Notes: generated by a model not told the origin, from the sequence alone. A stretch of 64,000 bases of DNA from Streptomyces sp. NBC_00239 (GCF_036194065.1 NZ_CP108095.1:1612001-1676000); one strand, 5' to 3'; numbered from the stretch's first letter, positions 34,230 to 42,833 are shown. Made by a program: numbers and translations.

Positions 34230-35495
34230 CTAGCGGGGCGTCGAGACCGAGTGACGCGGGTGGCTGTGGCGTGGGCGGCGGTGGCGGCCCAGGCGTCGGC
34301 CGGGGCCGAGTTTGGGGCGGGCGGCGGTCAGGACGGTCAGCGCAGTTGCGGCGCCGGCCGCGGGCAGCGCGGCGAGGATCTGCGGGCTGGTGGAGAGGGC
34401 TCCGGCGAGCGCGGTGCCGGCGGCCTGCCCGGTGCCGACCGAGAGGATCAGCCAGGCGTACGCCTCGGTCGTGCGGGAGGCCGGGGCGAGGGCGTCCACT
34501 GTGTGGAAGCCATTGGTGATGATCAAGGTGAGGAAGAGGCCCGGTATCCCCACGAGGCCGACGGCCGCTCGGGGGCCCGGGTCGGCCAGCAGGGGAAGCC
34601 AGCCGAGGAGGAACAGGACGCTGGTGCAGAGAAGTTGCGTGGTCGTGGTGCCGGGCCAGGTCCTGCGGGCGTAGACCAGGCCGCCCAGGAAACTGCCGGT
34701 GGAGAACATGGCGGGAAGGAGCCCGGACAGCATCGGCTGCTCCTGTACGGCGGCCATGTCTGCGGCCCAGACGTTCATCGCGCCGAGCGTGAACCCGGTC
34801 CCCGCCAGGCCAGCGAACAGCATGACCAGCCCGCTGCTCATCAGCCGTCCGGTACCCGCGCCGCCCTCTGTGGTCGGCCGCCATGTCCTCGATGGACCGG
34901 CGGTCAGGACGATCGCCGAGCCCGTCAGGCCGAGTGTCGCGGTCGCCAGCAGAGCGGTATCGGGGCCGTGCGTGGTCGCCAGCCACGAGGCGAGCAGTGG
35001 GCCCACGACGTAGAGGAGTCCCTGCGAGCCGGTATCGAGGGCCTGCACGACGCGCCGCCGCCTCGGATCCGGCAGGACCGTCGGCCACAAGGCCCGCAGT
35101 CCGGCTTCCAGGGGCGGGGTGATCAGCCCGGCGAACCCCACGACTGCGGTCACCACCACCTGTTGTCCGTCGGCACCGACCCACGGGAGCGCCAGCAAGC
35201 AGGAGGAGTTGAGCACGGCGGCCGGGATGGAGATCCGGGTCTGCCCGTACCTGTCCATCAGCCGGCCCTTGACTGGCTGGGAGAGGCCCGAGGCCAGGCC
35301 GTAGAGCGCGGCGAGGAGTCCGCCGAACGCTAGGGTCCCGCCGCCCGCAGTGATCCACAAGACCAGGGAGACGGGGACCATGCCGTTGGGCAGGCGCCCG
35401 ATCAGGGTGCCACCAAGCAGGCGGGCAACGTAGCGGCTGCTGAGAACGGATCCGTACGTGGCCGGCGGGGCGGTGGCGGTCGAGCGAGCGGTCAA
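34230..35495 (-). CDS. MFS transporter
   Basis: 421 aa, TTG start. About 12 membrane segments with KGRLMDRYGQTRI as the cytoplasmic loop 2-3 motif, and IGRLPNGMVPVSL in the first helix as in antibiotic-exporting MFS proteins. The HxlR-type regulator gene upstream on the same strand may control it. Not closely similar to the adjacent MFS protein by eye. Confidence 0.85.
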   Translation of the reverse strand: MTARSTATAPPATYGSVLSSRYVARLLGGTLIGRLPNGMVPVSLVLWITAGGGTLAFGGLLAALYGLASGLSQPVKGRLMDRYGQTRISIPAAVLNSSCLLALPWVGADGQQVVVTAVVGFAGLITPPLEAGLRALWPTVLPDPRRRRVVQALDTGSQGLLYVVGPLLASWLATTHGPDTALLATATLGLTGSAIVLTAGPSRTWRPTTEGGAGTGRLMSSGLVMLFAGLAGTGFTLGAMNVWAADMAAVQEQPMLSGLLPAMFSTGSFLGGLVYARRTWPGTTTTQLLCTSVLFLLGWLPLLADPGPRAAVGLVGIPGLFLTLIITNGFHTVDALAPASRTTEAYAWLILSVGTGQAAGTALAGALSTSPQILAALPAAGAATALTVLTAARPKLGPGRRLGRHRRPRHSHPRHSVSTPR

Positions 35496-35588
35496 CGGGG
35501 GCTTTCCGTCAGGGCTCAGCGCCAGGGCGCCGGGAGCGAGGGGATACCGGCGGCAGGCGGCCGGAACATGGCAGTGGTCGGTTGGGCG

Positions 35589-36446
35589 TCACCGGCTCGG
35601 TCCGCTGGTCGGTGCGGAGAACAGATCCACGGGCCGCCACCCGGTGGCCGGGGCGGGGGCCGGCGGCTGGGCTACGGCCACGGCCGGGCTGGTCTTGCGG
35701 GCCTGGTGGGCGGCCCACTGCCCGGAACGGGTGGCGGCCGGGATACGGGGTGCGCCCCAGACGGGGTGTGCCTGGGCCTCGGGAAGCGGGCGGGCGGTGG
35801 CCCAGGTCGAAAGAGCCAGGTAGATCGGGGCGAGGGCCTGGCCCGGGGCGGTCAGCTGCAGCAAGGCGGCGTCATCGCGGGTGACGGCGACCAGGCCGTC
35901 GTCGATGAGCCGACGGATCGGCGGGTAGATCGCGCTGGGGCTGTGGTCGGGCATCGCCTCGGCCGAGAGTGCGGCCATGGTCGAGGTCCCGCGGGCCTTG
36001 AGGGTCCACAGCAGCACGGTGGCGTGGCGGTGACCGATCACGGCGAGGGTGTCCTCGGCGTTCTGCGCAGCCGATATCCGCTCCGGCTCCGTCTTCCCGG
36101 TGACTCGGTTGAGGACGAGGTTCTTCTCCAGCTGTCCGTCGCCCCAGCCCGCCAGGGCGGTCAGCGACGGCATCAACTCCCGTCCGCGGGCAGTCAGGCC
36201 ATAGGTGACGTGCAGTCGGGTCTGCGCGGTGCGCTCGACGAGCCCGGCATCCGAGAGCGCCCGCAGCCGCGGGTGGAGCTGGCCGTCGCCGAGCCACGGC
36301 AGGTGCTCCTTGAGCTTGGTGTAGCGCAGCGGACCAGGCTGGGAGGCCAGCGTCATCAGCACCCACACGCTCCAGCGCGGCGTGATCATCTCCAGCGCTT
36401 CGGCAACGCGGGGCAGGTCGTTGGAAGGCAGGCGGGCAGCAGCCAA
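35589..36446 (-). CDS. HxlR family regulator with two winged-helix domains
   Basis: 285 aa. The first domain (PRWSVWVLMTLASQPGPLRYTKLKEHLPWLGDGQLHPRLRALSDAGLVERT, residues about 22-75) is a typical HxlR winged helix. A second related domain occupies about 135-200 (HRHATVLLWTLKARGTSTMAAL...IRRLIDDGLV). HxlR repressors usually dimerise through single domains, so the duplication is unusual. It probably controls the adjacent MFS genes. Confidence 0.85.
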   Translation of the reverse strand: MAAARLPSNDLPRVAEALEMITPRWSVWVLMTLASQPGPLRYTKLKEHLPWLGDGQLHPRLRALSDAGLVERTAQTRLHVTYGLTARGRELMPSLTALAGWGDGQLEKNLVLNRVTGKTEPERISAAQNAEDTLAVIGHRHATVLLWTLKARGTSTMAALSAEAMPDHSPSAIYPPIRRLIDDGLVAVTRDDAALLQLTAPGQALAPIYLALSTWATARPLPEAQAHPVWGAPRIPAATRSGQWAAHQARKTSPAVAVAQPPAPAPATGWRPVDLFSAPTSGPSR

Positions 36447-36497
36447 GGCGGTAACTCCAGACGGCGCGGGGTGGACGAGAAGAAGGAGAAGGGGGGG

Positions 36498-36920
36498 TCA
36501 GCGCGAGCGGGCAGGCCCGTCAGACGCGACCGGCGGCATGGCCGGTGTGACGGCCGTGGCCTGGGAGGCGGGCACCGGGGACTCGGTGTCGGGGACACGA
36601 GCCAGGCTGTTCAGAACGTCGCCGAGAACCTGGGCGTGGGAGTCGCGGACGGTGACTGCGTGTGCCAGGCGGCGGGTGGCGTCGGAGATGTGGCCGACAT
36701 CCACGGATTCGATCGTGCGGTCGGGGTGAGTCAGCCGGTGGAGCTGCTCGGTGTGGAAGGCGACGGCGCGGTCGGCGTAGTGCAGGGCGTCGAAGCTGTT
36801 GACCAGGGCATAGCGCATGCTGCCGGGCACGGCGTCCGCGGCGAGGCCGGTCACCGGGCGGCCGTAGAGCGCTTCGATCTGCTCGCCCGCCGCCCGGGAG
36901 GCAGCGTACGGATCGGGCAC
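36498..36920 (-). CDS. small helical protein, family 1
   Basis: 140 aa; GTG directly abuts the upstream TGA. Helical with IEALYGRPVTGL, then ALHYADRAVAFHTEQLHRL and AVTVRDSHAQVLGDVL, a layout shared with the two upstream small proteins. Function unknown. Confidence 0.6.
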   Translation of the reverse strand: MPDPYAASRAAGEQIEALYGRPVTGLAADAVPGSMRYALVNSFDALHYADRAVAFHTEQLHRLTHPDRTIESVDVGHISDATRRLAHAVTVRDSHAQVLGDVLNSLARVPDTESPVPASQATAVTPAMPPVASDGPARSR

Positions 36921-37364
36921 TCAGCGTCCCCGGGCCGCCGCCACGTCCTCGACGCCGGTGGGCGCGGGCCGTAGGCCGCTGCCCACGACGGCGGACCGGA
37001 CCTGGAAGGGGGCAGCCGGCGGACGGGCGGCTGGCGGCGGCATCGCGGAGAGCAGCTTCTCCAGCGCGATGCGGTAGCCGGTGCGGCCGGCCAGTGCGGC
37101 CTCCAGCCACTCGGCGTCGAACCGGAGCATGTCCGAGGACAGCGAGTCCAGCTCGGCGTCGGGGGCCATGGCCGCGTGGACACGGTCGCGGACGCGTACG
37201 ACCTGGGCCTCGGCCAAGGCGAGGAAGGCACGCAGTTCCAGGGCCCGTACCAGGGCGGGCGAGCTGCCGGGGCGGACCGCGCGCTGGTGCAGCTGGTCCA
37301 AGGGCCCGCCGAACACCTGCTCCAGGCGGGCGTCTTGGGTACTGGGCTTGCGAGCGTCGCTCAT
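36921..37364 (-). CDS. small helical protein, family 2
   Basis: 147 aa, ATG overlapping the upstream stop (ATGA). LEQVFGGPLDQLHQRAV, LRAFLALAEAQVVRVRDRVHAAM and YRIALEKLLSAM give the same three-block plan as its neighbours. No family recognised. Confidence 0.6.
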   Translation of the reverse strand: MSDARKPSTQDARLEQVFGGPLDQLHQRAVRPGSSPALVRALELRAFLALAEAQVVRVRDRVHAAMAPDAELDSLSSDMLRFDAEWLEAALAGRTGYRIALEKLLSAMPPPAARPPAAPFQVRSAVVGSGLRPAPTGVEDVAAARGR

Positions 37365-37804
37365 CGGGCACCGCCCCTGATCCGCGCGGGCTGTGCCGGG
37401 ACGGCAGTGGGCAGGGTCGTTGTCACCCGGGGTCCGAAGCGCCGCTGGATGCGGGCCTGCTCGACGGGGGACTCCAAGAGGAACCGGAGGACCTGCGCCC
37501 GACCGTCACGGGCGGCAACCGCGTAGTTCACACGGTGGGCCAACTCCATCACCGGGTCGTCCAGCACGTCCCCCGGCGCCGTCTCCAGCGCGGAGACCAG
37601 AGCATCCTCTGCCGTCTCCACTCCCTGCTGCGCCTCGGTGAGCAGCGCGTACCAGCGGACCACCTGGGTGGCACTGGGGTAGGCGTGCGGAGCGGCCTGG
37701 ACGGCCTGGGCCAGTTCGGGCAGACCCAGGCTGAACTGGGCCTCGATCCGCTCGGCGAACAAGCCGAGCACGTCGCCGTCGAAGACGTCGGGGATGTCGG
37801 ACAC
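37361..37804 (-). CDS. small helical protein, family 3
   Basis: 147 aa, GTG with AGGAG 8 nt upstream. FAERIEAQFSLGLPELAQAV, RWYALLTEAQQGVETAEDALVSALETA and AARDGRAQVLRFLLESP follow the same plan as the next two genes, so the three may be tandem paralogues. Confidence 0.6.
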   Translation of the reverse strand: MSDIPDVFDGDVLGLFAERIEAQFSLGLPELAQAVQAAPHAYPSATQVVRWYALLTEAQQGVETAEDALVSALETAPGDVLDDPVMELAHRVNYAVAARDGRAQVLRFLLESPVEQARIQRRFGPRVTTTLPTAVPAQPARIRGGAR

Positions 37805-37844
37805 GAAAGGGGGCTCCTGGAAGGAAGGGGAACGTACGGGCGGG

Positions 37845-38150
37845 TCAGTTCGGGCGAAGGCTGCCGTCGCGACGGAGGTCACCGTCGTCAACCCAGCCGG
37901 TGATGCCCGAGGCGGTGGTGACGTGCAGCCAGGCGCCGTCGGTGACCGAAGCCGTGAACGGCTCCCCGCGCCGCAGCACACCGACGGCCGTGGAGTCACC
38001 GTCGGCACGGGCATGGACGGCGACGGCGAGCACCGGCTCGGCCCGCCGAGCCGAAAGGGGCGTGACGGGGCTGACTACCGCGGTGGCGGCGGAACGGGAT
38101 GGGGTGCCGCTCAGGACGGTGGCGGTGATGGACGCGGGTGTGTGGCACAC
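37845..38150 (-). CDS. bacterial SH3-like domain protein
   Basis: 101 aa, GTG with GGAG upstream. The C-terminal 65 residues (VHARADGDSTAVGVLRRGEPFTASVTDGAWLHVTTASGITGWVDDGDL) match a bacterial SH3 domain with the typical G-x-x-G-W-V ending. No clear signal peptide. The palindromic element at 38216-38275 lies about 66 nt upstream. Confidence 0.7.
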   Translation of the reverse strand: MCHTPASITATVLSGTPSRSAATAVVSPVTPLSARRAEPVLAVAVHARADGDSTAVGVLRRGEPFTASVTDGAWLHVTTASGITGWVDDGDLRRDGSLRPN

Positions 38151-38215
38151 AGCGGATGGCTCCAGACCAGGCAGAACAACAGGAAGTGACCGCCCTCAGT
38201 GGGGCGGTGGTGTTG

Positions 38216-38275
38216 CAAAGGGTCCGGAGAATCCCCGGTTTCCGAAACCGGGGATCGGCGGCTATATTGCGCGCC
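38216..38275 (-). promoter_or_regulatory. transfer-region palindromic element, copy 1
   Basis: On the minus strand: GCGCGCAATATAGCCGCC, then the 25-bp palindrome ATCCCCGGTTTC-g-GAAACCGGGGAT, then TCTCCGGACCC. It lies upstream of the SH3-like gene, in its sense direction, and is almost identical to the copy at 59770-59823 in inverted orientation. Confidence 0.75.
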
Positions 38276-38311
38276 GCGATCAGCAGGAACGGGTCCGAGC
38301 GGAGGTCGTGT

Positions 38312-39082
38312 TCAGCGGCCCTGCGGCCGTCGGGCCGTCGCCAGCGCGGGCGAGACCGGGCCAGCGGGGGCGGGTCCCGGGCTTGCAGCGAGGGCGGGTC
38401 CCGGGCTTGCAGCGAGGGCGGGCGAAGGCAGCGCCGGGGCCTCGCCGTCCGCCCAGGCCCCCCACCAGGCAGTGGCCGCCTCGTACGTTGCGAATCCACC
38501 CTCCCGCAGGGTGTGGGTGTAGGTGTCCTGGTCGAACTCCTCCAGCAAGATCCGGAATTCCGGGACTGCCTTGGGGTCGAGGGAGCGCAGCATCACCACC
38601 GTCTGCGGGGTATCGCGTAGGTCGTCCGTATAGCCGGCCAGGAGGGCGAAGTGGTCACCGTCGCCGCGGACGCGCGCCTCCAGGGCTCGGGTGATGTCGT
38701 CGGCGGGCGTGTGGACGTCGCCCGAGGCTGCGAGGGCCTCGGCAGGGCAGCCGCGGGCGATCAGATACGACTCAGCCATCGGGTAGAGCGGGAGAGGACT
38801 GGAGTCGACCTCGTAGGTGCCGGCGTCCAGGTCGCGGGACACGTGGATGGCCCTGAGCTGGGCTGTGCCAGGCACTCCCCAGGTTGCGCCCTCGTCGTGA
38901 ACGATGAAGTAGGTGTCGGTAGGGGTGTGGTGCTCGCCCAGCACCTTGAAGTCCTGGATGAGAAGCCGGTGGTAGTGCCTCTCATGACTTGCGTCGACGG
39001 GCTCGAATTCGTCCAGGTCGAATTCAGGGAGGTCGGGGTAGGGCACGGGGAGGTGGCTTTCGTCAGGAGGAGCGGACTGCAT
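38312..39082 (-). CDS. hypothetical plasmid protein with Ala-Ser-Pro-Gly tail repeats
   Basis: 256 aa from ATG 39082; GTG 39136, overlapping the upstream gene, is an alternative because the ATG has no clear ribosome site. Acidic N-terminus (LPEFDLDEFEPVD), a mixed alpha/beta core, and a tail with two 24-bp repeats encoding PALAASPG. It ends the leftward 41.6-38.3 kb operon. Function unknown. Confidence 0.65.
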   Translation of the reverse strand: MQSAPPDESHLPVPYPDLPEFDLDEFEPVDASHERHYHRLLIQDFKVLGEHHTPTDTYFIVHDEGATWGVPGTAQLRAIHVSRDLDAGTYEVDSSPLPLYPMAESYLIARGCPAEALAASGDVHTPADDITRALEARVRGDGDHFALLAGYTDDLRDTPQTVVMLRSLDPKAVPEFRILLEEFDQDTYTHTLREGGFATYEAATAWWGAWADGEAPALPSPALAASPGPALAASPGPAPAGPVSPALATARRPQGR

Positions 39083-39108
39083 GGGTGGGCAAGGCCGGCG
39101 CCACGAAG

Positions 39109-39783
39109 TCAGCGCACTCGGGCGGGATTCGGCCACGCACCTGCCGGGCGGGCGGCCAAGGCGGCCTGCGGGACGGACGGGCGGCGCGTGCCGAGCAGCG
39201 CGGTCCGGCCGGTGTCGGTCAGGGTGACCGGCTGGCCGACGGTCAGGGCCCGGGAGGTATCCCGGGTGACCAGCCCGTGAGCCTCCAGGCGCTGGAACGC
39301 CGGAAGGTCAATCAGACGGCCCTGGACTGTGCGGACGGAGACCCGGTGGGTGAGCAGGTGTTCGCGCATCGTGCCGCCGCCGGCGAGGGAGAGCAGTGCG
39401 GCGAAGTCGTGCGCCGTCAGCTCGTCGTCAGCGGGGGCGGAGGCGGGGGTCGCGGCTTTGACCGCGTCCAGTGCGGCAGCGACACCCTCCTGCAGCCGGT
39501 CGCGGGCGGCCGTGGCCTGGGCCAGGTCGTGCACAGTCCGGCGCAGGCGGTCCAGGAGCGGGGTATCCACGGGGTAGCTGCCGGAGGACAGGCGCTTCAG
39601 TACGTTGCGGTGGTACGCGACCGCGCCCTCGGCATTCACCAGTTCCCGGTGCACGGCAGCGAGCGCGGCCCGCTCCGCTAGGAGCAGCCCGCGGAGATGG
39701 TCGTGATGCAGAACGGTCAGGTCGCCGACGACTTGCTCAATGGCGGCGTCCAGGGCGGTTGCCGGGGATTCGCGGGCGGTCAC
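39109..39783 (-). CDS. hypothetical protein with winged-helix-like C-terminus
   Basis: 224 aa, GTG overlapping the upstream TGA. Residues 1-110 form long helices (LLLAERAALAAVHRELVNAEGAVAYHRNVLKRL). Residues about 130-200 (MREHLLTHRVSVRTVQGRLIDLPAFQRLEAHGLVTRDTSRALTVGQPVTLTDTGRTALL) look like a winged helix. Possible DNA-binding protein of the operon. Confidence 0.6.
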   Translation of the reverse strand: MTARESPATALDAAIEQVVGDLTVLHHDHLRGLLLAERAALAAVHRELVNAEGAVAYHRNVLKRLSSGSYPVDTPLLDRLRRTVHDLAQATAARDRLQEGVAAALDAVKAATPASAPADDELTAHDFAALLSLAGGGTMREHLLTHRVSVRTVQGRLIDLPAFQRLEAHGLVTRDTSRALTVGQPVTLTDTGRTALLGTRRPSVPQAALAARPAGAWPNPARVR

Positions 39784-40418
39784 GACGGTCGGCAGTCGCA
39801 GTCGGCCGGGATGGCGGCCAGAAGGGCTGAGCGGCGGTAGGACTTGCGGCGCCGGCCGTCGCCGTGGGTGATGTCTCGGCTGGCCACTTCGTACGGGCGC
39901 AGCAGGGTGGCCAGGCGGGTCTGGGTGAGTTCGGCGTACGGCCAGCGGCCCTCGGCGATGCCGGGCAGGGTGCGCAGCTCCGCGACGAGGTCGGCGGAGG
40001 ACAGTGCGTCCGGGCTGCCGTGGAAGGCGAAGGCGTCCAGGCAGGCGGCCAGGATGCATGGGGCGGCGAAGGCGGAGACCGCATTGTCGGCGGTGCAGCT
40101 CAGGACGGTCGGCGGCTGCTCGGAGTCGGCGCACGGCGGGCAGCAGGTGTCGGCGCCCAGGAGGTACGAGACCTGTCGCCCCGCCTGCGCATGCTCGACC
40201 AGCAGATTGCTCAGGTCGTCGAGTTCCTTATCCTGGGCGGCTTCGGTGGTGGGCTGCGGTCGGCTGGCCCAGGCGCTCAGTTCCGCCTCCACCTCCAGCT
40301 GACGCTCGCGAGCATCCAGCAGGGCCTGGTGGCGCGGGTGCGGAGCCGGCCGGGGCTCGAGGAGGGCCGTCATCAGAGCCTGGAGCAGGGAGGAGGACTG
40401 GACGGTGAGGTTGGTCAT
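39780..40418 (-). CDS. hypothetical Cys-rich plasmid protein
   Basis: 212 aa, ATG overlapping the upstream stop. An N-terminal coiled-coil-like segment (LLDARERQLEVEAELSAW) is followed by Cys residues (DTCCPPCAD, LSCTAD, PCILAACLD) that could bind metal, and by SADLVAELRTLPGIAEGRWPYAELTQTRLATLLRPYEV, resembling a DUF3631-like helicase-tail/HTH element. Function uncertain. Confidence 0.6.
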   Translation of the reverse strand: MTNLTVQSSSLLQALMTALLEPRPAPHPRHQALLDARERQLEVEAELSAWASRPQPTTEAAQDKELDDLSNLLVEHAQAGRQVSYLLGADTCCPPCADSEQPPTVLSCTADNAVSAFAAPCILAACLDAFAFHGSPDALSSADLVAELRTLPGIAEGRWPYAELTQTRLATLLRPYEVASRDITHGDGRRRKSYRRSALLAAIPADCDCRPS

Positions 40419-40918
40419 CGCGAAGGACCCTTCGGGGAATTCGTGGTGGCGATGCGGGCGGGTGCGGGGAGTCCGGGGACCGGGAACGCCGCGGCTGGAG
40501 GCGCCGGCGTGAAGGCAGGGCGCGGCCGGACTTGTGGCGAGAGGGAACGAGCTGCGTACGCGCGGGGCCCGGCCGCAGGACGGGGGCGGCCGACGCGGGC
40601 CCGGACGGTGTCGTAGATGTCGTGCTTGGCGCGGGGGCGTACGGCGACGATGTGGACGTTGGTGCGGTGGCTGGAGCCGGGCGGGGCCGGGCGGTAGTCG
40701 TAGACGATGCGGTACTGCACCCGGGAGCCGAGGTAGAGCTTGCGGTAGCCGGTCAGCTCGGCGGTGAGTTCGGGCCCTCTCACCTGGGCGCGCACGACGT
40801 CCTGGATGAGGGCAAGCCCGAGGTCGCGCATGTCGCCCGGAGCGGCGAGCAGGTCGTTGAGGGCATCGGGGTGAAAGGAGAGGCCGAACGCCGGCGGAGG
40901 CTGCGGTGGGTGCGTCAC
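40415..40918 (-). CDS. RelE/ParE-like toxin-fold protein with long tail
   Basis: 167 aa, GTG overlapping the upstream stop. Residues about 10-105 carry the RelE-type pattern: AELTGYRKLYLGSRVQYRIVYDY and VHIVAVRPRAKHDIYDTVRAR. The 60-residue Pro/Ala tail is unusual. No classic antitoxin gene is adjacent; the upstream DUF4913 gene overlaps it. It may be a repurposed RelE fold in the transfer operon. Confidence 0.7.
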   Translation of the reverse strand: MTHPPQPPPAFGLSFHPDALNDLLAAPGDMRDLGLALIQDVVRAQVRGPELTAELTGYRKLYLGSRVQYRIVYDYRPAPPGSSHRTNVHIVAVRPRAKHDIYDTVRARVGRPRPAAGPRAYAARSLSPQVRPRPAFTPAPPAAAFPVPGLPAPARIATTNSPKGPSR

Positions 40919-41580
40919 AACGCGGCCCCGTCCGGGGCCAGGGTGCCGCCGGTCGTCTGGGCCTCCGACTCGCGGGCGGCGGACCGTGCGGAGGGGCCCG
41001 GCCCGCGCAGCAGGCGATGCTCGGCACGGTCCGGGTCGGTCTGGCAGGCGCTCAGGGGGCCGCCGGGGGCACGGACGTAAGCCATGCAGTGGGTGAGGAA
41101 GTCCCGGTGCCACACGAACGCGCCACTGGGGCCGGCCTCGGGGTCCTTGTGCTGGTGGTAGGCCATCCACAGCGCGTGCAGCCACGCGACGACGTCGAGG
41201 TGCTCCTGCCACTGCTCACACCATGGCGCCGCAGTGGTGATCTCGGCGCCGTAGACGTCCATGAGGTGGTCGTCCACCCAGTCGGTCAGCGCAGCGATTT
41301 CGTCCTCGTACTCCTCGCCTTCCAGCTCCAAGATCGGCTTGGGGTCCGGCGGCGGGGTGGGGGCGGTGAACGACGGCATGCCGGGGAACCCGGCGAAGGG
41401 CATGCTCGCGGCCATCGGGTCCGCAGGCGGCGCGGAGGCCAGTGTGTCGATCATGCGGGCCTGCTCGGCCGACTGGTCGAGCAGCTTGCGGACGGACGCC
41501 TCGATCGATTCGAGGTCAGCGTCCGGCAGACGGACCGGCTCCATTTCCCCGCCATGGCGGGGCTCGGCAGATTCGGACAC
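40915..41580 (-). CDS. DUF4913 family protein
   Basis: 221 aa, GTG behind AAGGAG. The conserved core (WCEQWQEHLDVVAWLHALWMAY, GPSGAFVWHRDFLTHCMAYVRAPGGPLSAC, residues about 120-175) is diagnostic for DUF4913, found on actinobacterial plasmids near transfer genes. Function unknown. It is the first gene of the leftward operon downstream of palindromic element copy 2. Confidence 0.85.
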   Translation of the reverse strand: MSESAEPRHGGEMEPVRLPDADLESIEASVRKLLDQSAEQARMIDTLASAPPADPMAASMPFAGFPGMPSFTAPTPPPDPKPILELEGEEYEDEIAALTDWVDDHLMDVYGAEITTAAPWCEQWQEHLDVVAWLHALWMAYHQHKDPEAGPSGAFVWHRDFLTHCMAYVRAPGGPLSACQTDPDRAEHRLLRGPGPSARSAARESEAQTTGGTLAPDGAAL

Positions 41581-41628
41581 GAAAGGGGTTCTCCTTGCAG
41601 CGAGGGCCGTGAATTCGATGGCCCTGAT

Positions 41629-41680
41629 GGTCCGGAGAATCCCCGGTTTCGGAAACCGGGGATCTGCCGCTATATTCCGC
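41629..41680 (-). promoter_or_regulatory. transfer-region palindromic element, copy 2
   Basis: Minus strand reads GGAATATAGCGGC, then ATCCCCGGTTTC-c-GAAACCGGGGAT, then TCTCCGGACC, 48 nt upstream of the DUF4913 start and in its sense direction. Confidence 0.75.
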
Positions 41681-41712
41681 CTGCCACGGGATCGGGCTGT
41701 TGTGCAGCTCGG

Positions 41713-42468
41713 TCAGGAGGTCAGGGCGAAATCGTCCTGGGAATGCACCTGATGGGCCGTATCGGTGAGGCGCTCGGAGGCAACAGCCGCGTACTCCTTC
41801 GTCTTCTCGATGCCGATGAAGTCGCGACCCTCCAGCAGCGCGGCGACCCCGGTGCTGCCCGATCCGGCACAGAAGTCGAGCACGGTGCCGCCGAGAGGGG
41901 CGATCTTCACCAGCTCCCGCATCACCTCAACCGGCTTCTGCGTGATGTGCCGACGAGCCTTGCCCGAGGGCTGCGAGGCGCTGTACAAGCCGGGCAGGTA
42001 GACCGGGTTCGCGGCGGCGTCGATCTTGCCCTTCGCGCCCCAGACGATGAACTCGCAGTCCTGCCGGAACTTACCCTTCTGCGGCCTGGCCTGCGGCTTG
42101 TGCCAGGTCAGGACGCCCAGCCACAGCCATCCGGCGGCCTGGAGCGCGTCCGTGGTCGCCGGCAGCTGCCGCCAGTCGGTGAACAGCAGCGCCGTGCCCC
42201 CGACCTTGGTGGCCCGGTGGGCCTCGGTCATGATCTGGGTCAGCCAGAGCGTGTACGAGCGCTGGTCCATGTTCTCGCCGACAAAGTCCGGCAGCGCGTG
42301 CTGGGCGTCCGCGGAGACGTACTTCTGGCGGGCAGAGCGGCTCGTGCGCTCCTTGGCGGTTCGGCCGCCACTGTTGTACGGCGGGTCGGTGATGACGGAA
42401 TCGGCGCAGCCGTCGGGCAGAGTCGCGAGCACGCTGAGCGCGTCGCCCTGGTGAAGGGAAAACGACAA
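41713..42468 (-). CDS. DNA methyltransferase (N4/N6 amino type)
   Basis: 251 aa from TTG 42468, the start nearest the conserved SLHQGDALSVLATLP; upstream in-frame starts exist. The catalytic motif IV TDPPYNSGG (about residues 26-34) precedes motif I DFCAGSGSTGVAAL (near 207), the order of beta-class amino-methyltransferases. No restriction gene is adjacent, so it is an orphan enzyme that could protect the element from host restriction or mark its DNA. Confidence 0.88.
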   Translation of the reverse strand: MSFSLHQGDALSVLATLPDGCADSVITDPPYNSGGRTAKERTSRSARQKYVSADAQHALPDFVGENMDQRSYTLWLTQIMTEAHRATKVGGTALLFTDWRQLPATTDALQAAGWLWLGVLTWHKPQARPQKGKFRQDCEFIVWGAKGKIDAAANPVYLPGLYSASQPSGKARRHITQKPVEVMRELVKIAPLGGTVLDFCAGSGSTGVAALLEGRDFIGIEKTKEYAAVASERLTDTAHQVHSQDDFALTS

Positions 42469-42612
42469 AGAGGAACCCCAATTCGGTGAGGGATGCAGAC
42501 GGGAAGGCTCCAGACCGTGCGGCGGCCATCGCAAGACATGCGGGCAGGCGGCGCGGGGAGGTCCCAAACTGTAGGTGACGATTCCCGGTTGAGACGCATC
42601 GCCGACCAAGAA

Positions 42613-42657
42613 CCCCGGAAATCACGCGGATTCCGTCCGTGATTTCGGTGACCGGGG
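42613..42657 (+). promoter_or_regulatory. compound inverted repeat, diverged palindromic element
   Basis: Outer arms CCCCGG/CCGGGG and inner arms GAAATCACG/CGTGATTTC. The right end ACCGGGGATTC matches the palindromic element of 38.2, 41.6 and 59.8 kb, oriented toward the conjugation operon. Confidence 0.55.
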
Positions 42658-42743
42658 ATTCGGGCTTACTGTCTTGTCACTGCCCGGCGGACACCGCTGA
42701 TGGCGACCCTTCCCCGCTTATCCCTCTCCCGCAGGAGGCCCCT

Positions 42744-42758
42744 GTGTTCCGTCCGTGA
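42744..42758 (+). CDS. micro-ORF 1, Met-Phe-Arg-Pro
   Basis: GTG TTC CGT CCG TGA, with AGGAGG 5 nt upstream. The codon choices differ from copies 3-5 while the peptide is the same, which suggests the peptide or codon identity matters. Confidence 0.5.
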   Translation: MFRP

Positions 42759-42833
42759 CCCCGCACGCAGCCATCGCCCGCTGCCTCGCCGTTCCCTGCC
42801 CGCCCGCCGCAGACCCTGACAGGGAGGCCGCCC

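Noticed and set aside
38367..38414. 24-bp tandem repeat as a regulatory element
   Set aside because: It lies in the coding tail of the 38312 gene and simply encodes repeated Ala-Ser-Pro-Gly units.
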